A stretch of DNA of 17,605 nt from Alphaproteobacteria bacterium (lineage in GTDB: Bacteria > Pseudomonadota > Alphaproteobacteria > Rhizobiales > Devosiaceae). The translations under genes were made by a program, and so were the position numbers. Positions 8,513 through 15,735 of this stretch are shown here, piece after piece; position 1 is the stretch's first letter; every line of letters begins with the position of its first letter. The stretch is taken from the NCBI GenBank assembly GCA_018820005.1, contig JAHJOS010000538.1:1-17605 (forward strand), read 5' to 3'. The notes beneath the pieces were generated by a model. The model was given only the letters and a program-made list of their open reading frames with translations. It ran no database searches and was not told the origin of the DNA.

Positions 8513-8550
8513 AGGGCCGAGGCCCTAGCCGCTAAACCAGCATTAGCTGG
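8513..8550. promoter_or_regulatory. Two adjacent short stem-loops upstream of the kdp operon
   Basis: 8513-8526 (agggccgaggccct) can form a five-pair stem with a four-base loop. 8537-8550 (ccagc-atta-gctgg) forms another. Together with the dyads at 8424-8438 and 8444-8462 they give four short stems within about 130 bases before the first kdp ORF, which could be a structured leader if transcription starts to the right of 8550. Transcription start is unknown. Confidence 0.3.
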
Positions 8551-8665
8551 CGAAACCGAGCGGGAACATCGAGGACCAAACGACCTGACCACCTGCCGTT
8601 CCATTGGCGCCGTGCAGAATTCGGTGTGCTGACCTATCTGCGGTCTATTGGAGGTGCGTAGTTCA

Positions 8666-8677
8666 TTTGGCGCCAAA
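8666..8677. promoter_or_regulatory. Perfect 12-bp palindrome TTTGGCGCCAAA, candidate operator
   Basis: TTTGGCGCCAAA is a perfect palindrome next to the AT-rich segment in the divergent promoter region. A partial copy, TTGGCGCC, lies at 8604-8611 with its centre 63 bp away, about six helical turns. TTTGGCGCC also occurs by chance inside 441-455, so the core is not rare here; only the full palindrome is notable. No regulator is assigned. Confidence 0.35.
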
Positions 8678-8929
8678 ATAGAGTTTCGAACCTAATTTTT
8701 GTTGTTTTATTGCAAGTTGTGGCAAAAAACGGCGAATATATTGCTGGGGCATTTGCCTTTTCCGGGGCGGACAGGCGCCCGGCGCTTCTCGCCAATTGGG
8801 GGGCTTGCACCTCATCTACCTGCCTCCAAACGATTTATTGACCATTCGGCCAAACGTGCGCTGACCATCTGACGCCACACCAGACAATATTATCATTCTC
8901 TCGCTAACCTGCGATCACACCTCGTTTCA

Positions 8930-11176
8930 GTGAAGCAAGATCAGGATTTGTCCGAAACCCGCCCTCTGTCCCGCCGTTTTGGCCTGCTATCAGCGTTTCT
9001 GGCAGCAGTGCTGCTTTGTGCGCTCGCAGTGCTGGTATGGTGGGCTGTGCAGCGCATCGATGGCATGACGCAGGCAGAGCAAAGCCGGGCTCTTACATCC
9101 GGGCTTATGCTGGAGCAAACGTCGCTGGTCACCGAACAACGTCGGGCGACAACCCTGGACGCGGCAGTCCTCAATCTGCGCGCCAACGACCAGTCCTGGA
9201 TTGCGGAGAACCTCGCAGAGCGTATGAGTGAGTTCTACGACCTGGACCGCGTTTATGTGGTGGCACCAGATGGTGCTGTCATCCGAGCCGCCAACCAGGG
9301 CCAATTTGCAGGCACTCAGTTGGATCCTCGTGATCTGGTGGCCGTAGAGGCGATGCTGGCCGAAACACAGGCAGGCCTCGCGGCTGCTTCTGCGACTATG
9401 TCGAACCTCGCCGACACAGTTTCAGATCTTGGGCACGCTGACCTGGCGCGCCTTCAGGACAACTCGCTGGCCTTCATTAGTGTTCAACCCGTGCTCGGCA
9501 AGAGCGGCGTAGCCACAGTACGTCCCGGTACGGAATACTTCCACGTATCGCTCAGGGTCCTGAACGATCGACTACTGGCGAGTTTGGCCGAACGCTACAG
9601 ACTGGCCGATCTCAAGATCGCTGTTCGCTCCAGCAATTCCGCCGCTCTCGCGCTGCGAAACTCAATGGGACATCAACTGGGCTATCTGACCTGGACGCCC
9701 AACCGGCCTGCACTAACACTGTTGCGGGCAACCGCACCGGCCACCATCGCCATTCTCTGCTTGGTGGCAGCCGCCTTGGTGGGGCTGCTGGGCTGGCTTC
9801 GACGTGCTGCATCCCAGCTTGAAGCGAGCAGGGCTGAGACGTCGTTTCTGGCATTTCATGATCCGCTGACAGGGCTGGCAAATCGTGTACTTTTTCAGGC
9901 CAATCTGGAAGAAGCCTTGGGTTATCAATATCTGGCTGCGACCAAGGTTGCGTTGATCTCGATCGATATTGATCGCTTCAAGGAGGTCAATGACACTCTT
10001 GGGCACGCCGCCGGCGACCAGTTATTGCAGCAGGTCGCCAAGCGATTCGCGCTAGCGCTATCGGAAGGCGCCACCTTGACCCGTTTGGCTGGCGACGAAT
10101 TTGCCATCGTGCAGCCAGGGATCGTCAGCGATGGCCACGCGCGCTGGCTGTGTCAGAGTATCCTCCAGTCGCTCAAGGAGCCCTTTGCGCTCACCGGCGG
10201 GTCCGTACATGTTACCGGCAGCTTCGGTGTGGCCTTGGAGCCTGGCTCTGCCGTCACGTCGCAGGAAATGCTGCGTCGGGCTGACGTTGCGCTTTATGCC
10301 GCCAAAGCCGCAGGACGCAATTGCTTTGAGATCTATACGCCCGAGATGGACCGTCTGCGTCGCGAAAAACGCATGCTGGAAGTCGAGTTAAGAGACGCGT
10401 TGATTACCGGCGTCGGGCTTTTTCTCGTGTACCAACCCATTTTTGATGCCGCGTCGGGGGAGATAGCCGGTGCCGAAGCCCTTGTGCGCTGGATGCACCC
10501 GACGCGCGGCTACCTGTCGCCGGACCATTTCGTCGCTATTGCCGAGGAGACCGGTGTCATCGACCAGCTCGGACTCTGGGTGCTTGACGAGGCGAGCCGG
10601 TTTGCCGTTGGTTCTGGCTTGCCCAGGATCGCGGTAAACGTTTCGCCCCTGCAGTTCCTTGATGACCAGTTTGTCGATCGTGTCCTGCACACGATCGCAC
10701 GGCGTGGCTTGAATGCAGCTGCCCTGGAACTGGAAATCACCGAAGGCCTGCTGCTCAAGAACTCCGAACAAGTGCAGCGAGCGCTCGTTCAACTGCGCGA
10801 GGCGGGCGTTCGCATCGCGCTTGATGACTTCGGCACCGGCTACTCGTCGATCAGCTATCTGCGTTCCTACAATGTCGACAAGCTCAAGATCGACCAGTCG
10901 TTCACGCGCACCATGGTGCACGACGAGGCGACGCAAACCATCGTGCGCTCGGTGATCCAGATGGCTCATGCCCTGGGGATGAGCGTAACGGCAGAAGGGG
11001 TGGAGGAAGACGCGCAGCGCCAGATCCTGCGCGATCTGGGATGCAATGGTCTGCAAGGCTATCTACTGTCGCGTCCGCTGACAGGCGAGGCCTTGATCGA
11101 GCTGCTGGCTAATGGGCATCCCGACCGGGCCCCCGCACGCACCCCGACTGCAGTGTCAGTGGCAGTGGGGGACTGA
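8930..11176 (+). CDS. Membrane-bound GGDEF/EAL protein with CHASE4-like periplasmic sensor
   Basis: Inner-membrane c-di-GMP turnover protein (748 aa). A first membrane helix (about 19-41) and a second (about 267-291) flank a periplasmic domain of about 220 aa that looks like CHASE4. The GGDEF domain (about 305-465) has DPLTGLANR, SIDIDRFKEVNDTLGHAAGD and a signature reading AGDEF (387-391) instead of GGDEF, and it lacks the RxxD inhibitory site. The EAL domain (about 482-740) keeps E516-A517-L518, the NVS asparagine, the EIT glutamate, D632-D633 of DDFGTG, the lysine of DKLKID, AEGVEED and QGYLLSRPL, so phosphodiesterase activity is likely; cyclase activity is uncertain because of the A. No HAMP is evident. 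The start is GTG with no clear SD, but later starts would lose the first helix. It is transcribed away from kdp and converges with the LacI gene; the signal sensed is unknown. Confidence 0.92.
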   Translation: MKQDQDLSETRPLSRRFGLLSAFLAAVLLCALAVLVWWAVQRIDGMTQAEQSRALTSGLMLEQTSLVTEQRRATTLDAAVLNLRANDQSWIAENLAERMSEFYDLDRVYVVAPDGAVIRAANQGQFAGTQLDPRDLVAVEAMLAETQAGLAAASATMSNLADTVSDLGHADLARLQDNSLAFISVQPVLGKSGVATVRPGTEYFHVSLRVLNDRLLASLAERYRLADLKIAVRSSNSAALALRNSMGHQLGYLTWTPNRPALTLLRATAPATIAILCLVAAALVGLLGWLRRAASQLEASRAETSFLAFHDPLTGLANRVLFQANLEEALGYQYLAATKVALISIDIDRFKEVNDTLGHAAGDQLLQQVAKRFALALSEGATLTRLAGDEFAIVQPGIVSDGHARWLCQSILQSLKEPFALTGGSVHVTGSFGVALEPGSAVTSQEMLRRADVALYAAKAAGRNCFEIYTPEMDRLRREKRMLEVELRDALITGVGLFLVYQPIFDAASGEIAGAEALVRWMHPTRGYLSPDHFVAIAEETGVIDQLGLWVLDEASRFAVGSGLPRIAVNVSPLQFLDDQFVDRVLHTIARRGLNAAALELEITEGLLLKNSEQVQRALVQLREAGVRIALDDFGTGYSSISYLRSYNVDKLKIDQSFTRTMVHDEATQTIVRSVIQMAHALGMSVTAEGVEEDAQRQILRDLGCNGLQGYLLSRPLTGEALIELLANGHPDRAPARTPTAVSVAVGD

Positions 11177-11234
11177 GATGCCTACCCGATGCAAGTGTGT
11201 CCTGACGTTGGTCCGCCCGCTATTGTGATGCCTG

Positions 11235-12269
11235 TTAGCTGCGCCACTGCGGCTGCGGCTCTGCCAGCGACTGCAGGGACTCCATCGGTGCCCCGTCGAT
11301 GCGGCGCAGCAACAGCTGAGTGAGCTCGATGCCAGCCGCAAAGACATCTTCCCGGATACTATCGACGGCCGGAAACAGCGTCGGCAGGATGCCCGAGGTC
11401 TGCTTGTAGATCAGATGCACGTCCCGGCCTAAGTGAACGCCGGCCTCCATCAGACCGCCGACCAGGGCGATTGTGCGCATTTCGCTGTCGCAAATGATGC
11501 CGTCTGGCCGCCCGGGCTCCCGTGCCAGATCGATCGCCATGCGGCGCATTTCAGCCGGCGACATGCCCTGAATGCCCGACAGGACGCGGACCTCCAGGCC
11601 ACAGCGAGCGGTGGCGCGCTGAAAAGCGGTGACGATATTATGGTGGTTGGTCGTACTGTCGTCGCCCACCACCAGCATAAGGTGCCGGCAACCCTTGCTG
11701 GCCAAGCGGTCCACGGCCTGAGTGGCGAAAACCTCCGAATGGAAGTCATAGAATGGATGCGCTGTAAAAAACTCGGTACGGCCATGACTGACAAAGGGGA
11801 ACTCTGCGTCGATCATCATCTGCACCCGCCTGTCGCGCGGCGCTGTGTGCGTAATGATCACGCCATCGGCTGTGCGGTTGTCGAGCACATAGCGAATTGT
11901 ATCGGCACTTATATTGCGCTCAAACTCAGGAATTACCGTCAGATGATAGCGCGTCCCCTTAATCGCTTGGCCGATGCCCTGGATCATCTGACGGGCGAAG
12001 TCGATTGAATCTTCCGCACCATCCAGCACCAGGGCAATCACATTGGTCTTGCCGGTGCGCAGTCGCACCCCGGCACGGTCGGGCACGTAGCCAAGCGACT
12101 TGGCAGCTTCGGCAACCTTGTCACGGGTTTCCTGTTTGAGCGTAGTGCCACCGCGCAGCGACAACGAAACGGTCGACAGACTCAGGCCTGTCATCTGAGC
12201 GATGGTGCGCAAGGTTACGCGCCCGCCGCCAGGTCGTCCACTTCCGCTCGGTGTCGTTCTGATCGCCAT
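11235..12269 (-). CDS. LacI-family transcriptional repressor of the sugar/mannoside locus
   Basis: Cytoplasmic sugar-responsive DNA-binding protein (344 aa, normal for the family). After a short Gly/Arg-rich tail the N-terminal helix-turn-helix covers about residues 18-40 (VTLRTIAQMTGLSLSTVSLS), followed by the YVPDRAGVRLRTGKTNVIAL hinge and a periplasmic-binding-protein-like ligand domain to the C-terminus. I chose the ATG at 12269 because AGGGGA lies just upstream and the protein then begins at a normal distance from the HTH. An in-frame ATG at 12434 would add 55 unrelated residues and run through the promoter region. It diverges from the ABC-transporter genes and probably represses them through the paired sites at 12331 and 12449. 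The ligand is unknown; a mannoside, mannose or a derivative is inferred only from the neighbouring GH38 gene. Confidence 0.93.
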   Translation of the reverse strand: MAIRTTPSGSGRPGGGRVTLRTIAQMTGLSLSTVSLSLRGGTTLKQETRDKVAEAAKSLGYVPDRAGVRLRTGKTNVIALVLDGAEDSIDFARQMIQGIGQAIKGTRYHLTVIPEFERNISADTIRYVLDNRTADGVIITHTAPRDRRVQMMIDAEFPFVSHGRTEFFTAHPFYDFHSEVFATQAVDRLASKGCRHLMLVVGDDSTTNHHNIVTAFQRATARCGLEVRVLSGIQGMSPAEMRRMAIDLAREPGRPDGIICDSEMRTIALVGGLMEAGVHLGRDVHLIYKQTSGILPTLFPAVDSIREDVFAAGIELTQLLLRRIDGAPMESLQSLAEPQPQWRS

Positions 12270-12330
12270 GCGTCCCCTGCCTTCTCTTGGTTTTACACCG
12301 TCCTCACCGGAAACCAAATACGGTAAAATT

Positions 12331-12342
12331 TGCAACGATGCA
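12331..12342. promoter_or_regulatory. Candidate LacI-family operator O1, TGCAACGATGCA
   Basis: Near-perfect palindrome with a central CG, the hallmark of LacI-family operators, 62 bases upstream of the LacI start. It differs by one base from the site at 12449, and both sites have an AT-rich left flank (aatt). Occupancy here could autoregulate the repressor gene. Binding is inferred. Confidence 0.6.
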
Positions 12343-12448
12343 TGACATCGCGTCGCCGATTTGTATCGATTTCGAAACACTAAAGCGTTGTGATAAAACA
12401 CATAAAAAGCATGAACGACAGGCGTGCTGTCCAAAATGAGAATTTAAT

Positions 12449-12460
12449 TGCAACGTTGCA
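12449..12460. promoter_or_regulatory. Candidate LacI-family operator O2, TGCAACGTTGCA
   Basis: Perfect 12-bp palindrome with central CG, about 90 bases upstream of the binding-protein start. The centre lies 118 bp from that of the twin at 12331, close to eleven helical turns, so one tetramer or two dimers could loop the intervening promoter. Binding by the adjacent LacI protein is inferred from position and sequence type. Confidence 0.65.
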
Positions 12461-12540
12461 TTCCTTGTGTTTACTTCTGCCGGCGTCCGCCTCAAGGGGA
12501 TTGGGCGCAATGCCGCCCAACGAGGCGGCGAGAGCAGCAG

Positions 12541-12548
12541 AGGAGGAG
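12541..12548 (+). promoter_or_regulatory. Strong SD fixing the binding-protein start
   Basis: AGGAGGAG lies three bases before the ATG at 12552 (its 5' part gives the usual 5-8 base spacing). It favours this start over an in-frame ATG at 12390, which would add about 54 residues before the signal peptide. Confidence 0.8.
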
Positions 12549-12551
12549 TTG

Positions 12552-13868
12552 ATGCTCAAGAAGGGTTTTCTGACCACCGTAGCGGCATTGTCGCTGGTGG
12601 CGGCCGCCGCGATCCCGGCCAAGGCGGAAGTTACGTTCATGTACGCTGACTGGATTTCATCGCTGGTTGAGCCGGGCATCAAGGCCTTCGAGGCCGAGAC
12701 CGGCGAAACCGTCAAGGCCATCAAGCTCCCGGGTCAGGGTTACGATCAGCGCATTGCGCTTGATCTGGCTGCCGGCACTGCCGCCGACGTCAACCTGATG
12801 GACAGCTTCATGGTGTCCGAGTTGGCCTCCTCAGGCTATCTTGAGCCTCTCAACGATCTGGCGTCCGGCTGGGACCAGTACCAGTACTATCTGCCGGGCC
12901 TGCTTGAAGTGGCGTCCTACCAGGGCAAGGTCTACGCCTTGCCCACCGACACCGACGTGCGCATGCTGTGGTACGACAAGTCCAACTTCGAAAAGGCCGG
13001 CATTGCCCTGCCGTGGGAACCCAAGACCTGGGCTGAAATTCTCGATGCGGCCCAAAAGCTCAAGGATGCTGGCGTGCAGTATCCGTTCCAGCTGCCCGCT
13101 GGCACCAAGCAGGCTGAAGCTGCCACCATGCAGGGCGTCTATATGGCGCTGCTGGGCGCAGACGTCCCCGAGGGTGATCGCAACCGTCTGCTCAACCGCG
13201 AAACCGGTCAGTGGATCGGCGACAGCCCAGCCCTGCGCCGCACCTTCGATCTCTACCACCAGGTCTATGTCGACAAGCAGCTCAACCCGGCGGACCTGAA
13301 CTATGCCACCGATATTGGCGCTGCCGTTCGTGCGGCCCTCGCAAATGACCAGCTCGGCATCCTGGCCAGCGGCTCGTGGGAAGATGCCTGCCTGTGGGAT
13401 TGCAACAATCCGCCCAGCCGCGAGGATCGTGACGCTCAGGTGGGCTGGACGCCCTGGCCCGGTTCGGGCGAGCCTGGCGCCAAGACAACCACCAATATCT
13501 CGGGTGGCTGGACCATCGGCGTCAACGCCAAGGCCGCTGACAAGGACATGGCCTTCAAGCTGGTGACCTCAATCTTTGACGAAGGCAACTTCAAGGCCTG
13601 GACCTTGGCCAACCACCGCATGGCTGTGCGTACCGACATCTCGGAATCGCCCGAATATACCGCTGACCCCTTCCTGGCCAAGGCAACCGCACTGGCGGCC
13701 GAGACCACAGGCCGCGATACCATTCCGGGCTACCAGACGGTCTCCGCGCTGGTCCAGCAGGCCACTGCCGATATCCTCGATGGGGCTTCGGTCGATGACG
13801 TCATCCAGGAATATCACGATGCCCTGGTCGACGAATTCGGCGCCGACAAGGTCATGACCTACGAGTAA
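12552..13868 (+). CDS. Sugar ABC transporter, periplasmic substrate-binding protein (CUT1 type)
   Basis: Periplasmic binding protein (438 aa) that captures the sugar for the permeases encoded next. A signal peptide is clear: K3-K4, a hydrophobic core, and AKA before E26 as a type I cleavage site. The mature protein follows the bacterial extracellular solute-binding family 1 pattern (FEAETGETVKAIKLPGQGYD, AAGTAADVNLMD, YALPTDTDVRMLWYDKSNFE, ISGGWTIGVNAKAADKDMAF). A Cys pair, C280 and C284 (CLWDC), are the only cysteines I see and may form a disulfide. A strong SD is present, the gene lies just right of the candidate operators, and it is followed by three stem-loops before the permease genes. 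Substrate is not readable from sequence; an alpha-mannoside is inferred from the GH38 gene downstream. Confidence 0.93.
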   Translation: MLKKGFLTTVAALSLVAAAAIPAKAEVTFMYADWISSLVEPGIKAFEAETGETVKAIKLPGQGYDQRIALDLAAGTAADVNLMDSFMVSELASSGYLEPLNDLASGWDQYQYYLPGLLEVASYQGKVYALPTDTDVRMLWYDKSNFEKAGIALPWEPKTWAEILDAAQKLKDAGVQYPFQLPAGTKQAEAATMQGVYMALLGADVPEGDRNRLLNRETGQWIGDSPALRRTFDLYHQVYVDKQLNPADLNYATDIGAAVRAALANDQLGILASGSWEDACLWDCNNPPSREDRDAQVGWTPWPGSGEPGAKTTTNISGGWTIGVNAKAADKDMAFKLVTSIFDEGNFKAWTLANHRMAVRTDISESPEYTADPFLAKATALAAETTGRDTIPGYQTVSALVQQATADILDGASVDDVIQEYHDALVDEFGADKVMTYE

Positions 13869-13882
13869 TCGCTCTCCCCAGT

Positions 13883-13908
13883 GACGCCCGAACTGTCCTC
13901 CGGGCGTC
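13883..13908 (+). terminator. Stem-loop 1 after the binding-protein gene
   Basis: gacgcccg and cgggcgtc pair as an 8-bp perfect stem with a 10-base loop, starting 15 bases after the binding-protein stop. No T-run follows, so it is more likely an mRNA-stabilising or processing hairpin than a terminator. Confidence 0.5.
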
Positions 13909-13913
13909 GCTCC

Positions 13914-13946
13914 AGGGGTGCCGCGACCGCAAGGTTGCGACACCCT
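13914..13946 (+). terminator. Stem-loop 2 with GCAA tetraloop, possible weak terminator
   Basis: A long imperfect stem (aggggtgccgcgacc with ggttgcgacaccct) is closed by a GCAA loop of the stable GNRA class. It is followed by TTTGCTT, which is only partly T-rich, so partial termination or 3'-end protection of the binding-protein message is plausible. Confidence 0.5.
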
Positions 13947-13959
13947 TTGCTTGATTGGC

Positions 13960-13978
13960 CGGCGCAGTCTTTGCGCCG
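13960..13978 (+). repeat. Stem-loop 3 before the permease genes
   Basis: cggcgca-gtctt-tgcgccg is a 7-bp perfect stem with a 5-base loop, the third hairpin in a row in the 160-base gap. Flanking ttggcc and ggcca at 13954-13989 could extend it through an internal loop. Confidence 0.45.
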
Positions 13979-14028
13979 ACGCCTGGCCATTTGCTCGACT
14001 GACCATTGTCGCCAGTGAGGGATCCGCA

Positions 14029-14919
14029 ATGAAGAACCAGTCCAATCCCTGGCTCACCAGCAATCTTTTTGTCCTGGGCCTCGGCATGCTGCCGGCGGCC
14101 CTGCTGATCGGCGTTTTGCTGTATTTCACCGCCTGGGCCTTTGCCTTCAGCTTCACCGATCTGGCCCTGGTGGGCCGCAAATCGGTGGAATGGAGCTGGG
14201 TGGGCCTGCAGAACTTCGAGCGCCTGTTCACCCGCAAGGGCTTTTTGGACGCGCTGTGGACCACAGTGGTCTTTGTCTTCTTTTCCGCCATCGTCGGCCA
14301 GTCCGTGCTCGGCTTTCTCCTTGCAGCGACGCTGCGCGGCACGCAATCAACCCTGCGCAGCGTGGTGGAAGTCTGCATCATGCTGGGCTGGCTGCTGCCC
14401 GATATTGTGGCGGCGTTCCTGTGGTCGGCCACCACCAGTCAGACCGGCCTGATAAACGCCCTCATTGTGGTGCCGCTTGGCTTCCCGCCGATCAGCTTCA
14501 TCAATGACTATGCCCTGCCGGTCGTTATCGTCGCCAATGTGTGGAAGGGCACCGCCTGGTCCTATCTGCTGTTCTCGGCGGCGCTGGATTCAGTATCCCG
14601 CGAAGTGGTCGAGGCAGCCAAGGTCGATGGCGCCACGCCACTGCAGCGCATCTGGCTGGTCATGCTGCCCATCATCCGGCCGCACATCGCCACCAACATG
14701 CTGTTCATCACCATCTGGACGTTCACCTATTTCCCGCTGATTTTCGCGATGACCGGCGGTGGTCCGGGTCGGCAGACCGAAACCCTGGCTGTCTTCCTCT
14801 ACAACCAGAGTTTTGCCCGCGGCAACCTGGGTTTCGGCAGCGCCATTTCGGTGGCCATGCTGGCCATTGTGGGGGTTCTGTCCATCTTCTATCTGCGCCT
14901 GCTGCGGGAGCCCAAGTAA
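14029..14919 (+). CDS. Sugar ABC transporter permease 1 (MalF/UgpA-like)
   Basis: Inner-membrane permease subunit (296 aa) with about six hydrophobic segments, beginning NLFVLGLGMLPAALLIGVLL. The EAA loop that docks the ATPase is at about 195-214 (EAAKVDGATPLQRIWLVMLP), and the family's GGGPGRQTETLAVFLYNQSF block follows the penultimate helix. The start at 14029 has GAGGGA six bases upstream. An in-frame ATG at 13918 would run through the stem-loop region and is rejected. It pairs with the second permease encoded directly after (stop TAA then ATG with no gap), forming the translocation pore for the binding protein upstream. Confidence 0.95.
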   Translation: MKNQSNPWLTSNLFVLGLGMLPAALLIGVLLYFTAWAFAFSFTDLALVGRKSVEWSWVGLQNFERLFTRKGFLDALWTTVVFVFFSAIVGQSVLGFLLAATLRGTQSTLRSVVEVCIMLGWLLPDIVAAFLWSATTSQTGLINALIVVPLGFPPISFINDYALPVVIVANVWKGTAWSYLLFSAALDSVSREVVEAAKVDGATPLQRIWLVMLPIIRPHIATNMLFITIWTFTYFPLIFAMTGGGPGRQTETLAVFLYNQSFARGNLGFGSAISVAMLAIVGVLSIFYLRLLREPK

Positions 14920-15735
14920 ATGGAAACCAACCCGGCGCATTCGCGCCTGACGGCCATTGCCCTGACCTTTATGGCCATCATCTGGGTCAGCCCCTTTTCC
15001 TGGCTGTTCCTGAATGCCTTCAACACCGCCTCCACCGGGCAGCTTGAAATCCCGCGCTCGGTGGGCCTGGATAATTTCGCCATGGCCATCAGCGGCAACG
15101 CCGGGCGGCAGTTTCTCAACTCAATGCTGATCGCCGCCGGCACGGCGACGCTGAGCGTGGTGGTGGGCATTGCGGCCGCCTATCCGCTGTCGCGCCTGCG
15201 CATCCCAGGCCGCAATGCTTTTTTGTGGACGCTGGTGCTGCTGCGCATGCTGCCATCGGCCGGCGTGCTGGTGCCGCTCTATTTCGCCGCCCAGCGCGGT
15301 GGCCTCCTCAACCAGCTCGGCGTCATCATCGCGCTGACCATACTCAATCTCCCCTTCACCCTGCTGCTGCTCAAGAACTTCTTCGACACGGTGCCGATCG
15401 AGCTTGAGGAAGCCGCCTATGTGGAGGGTGCGACGCTGTTCCAGATCGTCACCCGCATCGTGCTGCCCATGTCGCGGGCTGGCATTGCCGTGGTCTGGTT
15501 CTTCAGCTTCACCGGCGCCTGGAACGAGTTCCTTTTGCCGCTGATCTTTGCCCGCGTGCAGGATGCCTTCCCCATGTCGGTGGGCCTTTATGCCGCCTTC
15601 GGCCAACAGGGGGCCATCAACTACGGGTTCCTCACGGCCTATTCCATCATTTACGCAGCGCCGGCGGTCGGCGTTTATTTCTTGCTGCGGCGAAACATGA
15701 ACACTGGGTTCGCCGGCGTTGGAGTCAAAGGATGA
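14920..15735 (+). CDS. Sugar ABC transporter permease 2 (MalG/UgpE-like)
   Basis: Second inner-membrane permease (271 aa), six hydrophobic segments. It shows the MalG-type blocks ISGNAGRQFLNSMLIAAGTA and GIAAAYPLSRLRIPGRNAFL, and the EAA loop at about 164-183 (EAAYVEGATLFQIVTRIVLP). The ATG follows the stop of permease 1 immediately, and the stop overlaps the mannosidase ATG as ATGA, so the three genes are probably translated in a coupled way. No ATP-binding subunit gene occurs between here and the right edge. Confidence 0.95.
   Translation: METNPAHSRLTAIALTFMAIIWVSPFSWLFLNAFNTASTGQLEIPRSVGLDNFAMAISGNAGRQFLNSMLIAAGTATLSVVVGIAAAYPLSRLRIPGRNAFLWTLVLLRMLPSAGVLVPLYFAAQRGGLLNQLGVIIALTILNLPFTLLLLKNFFDTVPIELEEAAYVEGATLFQIVTRIVLPMSRAGIAVVWFFSFTGAWNEFLLPLIFARVQDAFPMSVGLYAAFGQQGAINYGFLTAYSIIYAAPAVGVYFLLRRNMNTGFAGVGVKG

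Larger units (their letters stand above)
8417..8929. other. Divergent intergenic region between the kdp operon and the GGDEF/EAL gene
   Basis: About 510 bases with no convincing gene. The minus-strand frame at 8473-8676 has no recognisable content. The segment 8690-8760 is clearly AT-richer than its surroundings and is where I would expect the kdp promoter, but I could not pick a -35/-10 pair I trust. On the plus strand TATTAT at 8888-8893 could be a -10 box for the GGDEF/EAL gene without a good -35 at the right distance. TGACCAT occurs twice, at 8839-8845 and 8862-8868, 23 bases apart, as a possible direct-repeat protein site. The dyads are listed separately. Confidence 0.5.

Noticed and set aside
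8473..8676. 67-codon minus-strand frame in the kdp/GGDEF gap
   Set aside because: No recognisable content, no clear SD, and it overlaps the dyads and palindrome of the promoter region.
11177..11234. Bidirectional terminator between the convergent GGDEF/EAL and LacI genes
   Set aside because: The 58-base gap shows no GC-rich stem followed by a T-run in either direction.
12270..12434. Upstream ATG for the LacI gene at 12434
   Set aside because: The 55 extra residues are unlike any LacI N-terminus and would cross one candidate operator. The ATG at 12269 has a good SD.
12390..12551. Upstream ATG for the binding protein at 12390
   Set aside because: It would bury the signal peptide behind about 54 residues and pass through an operator-like palindrome. 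ATG 12552 has AGGAGGAG just before it.
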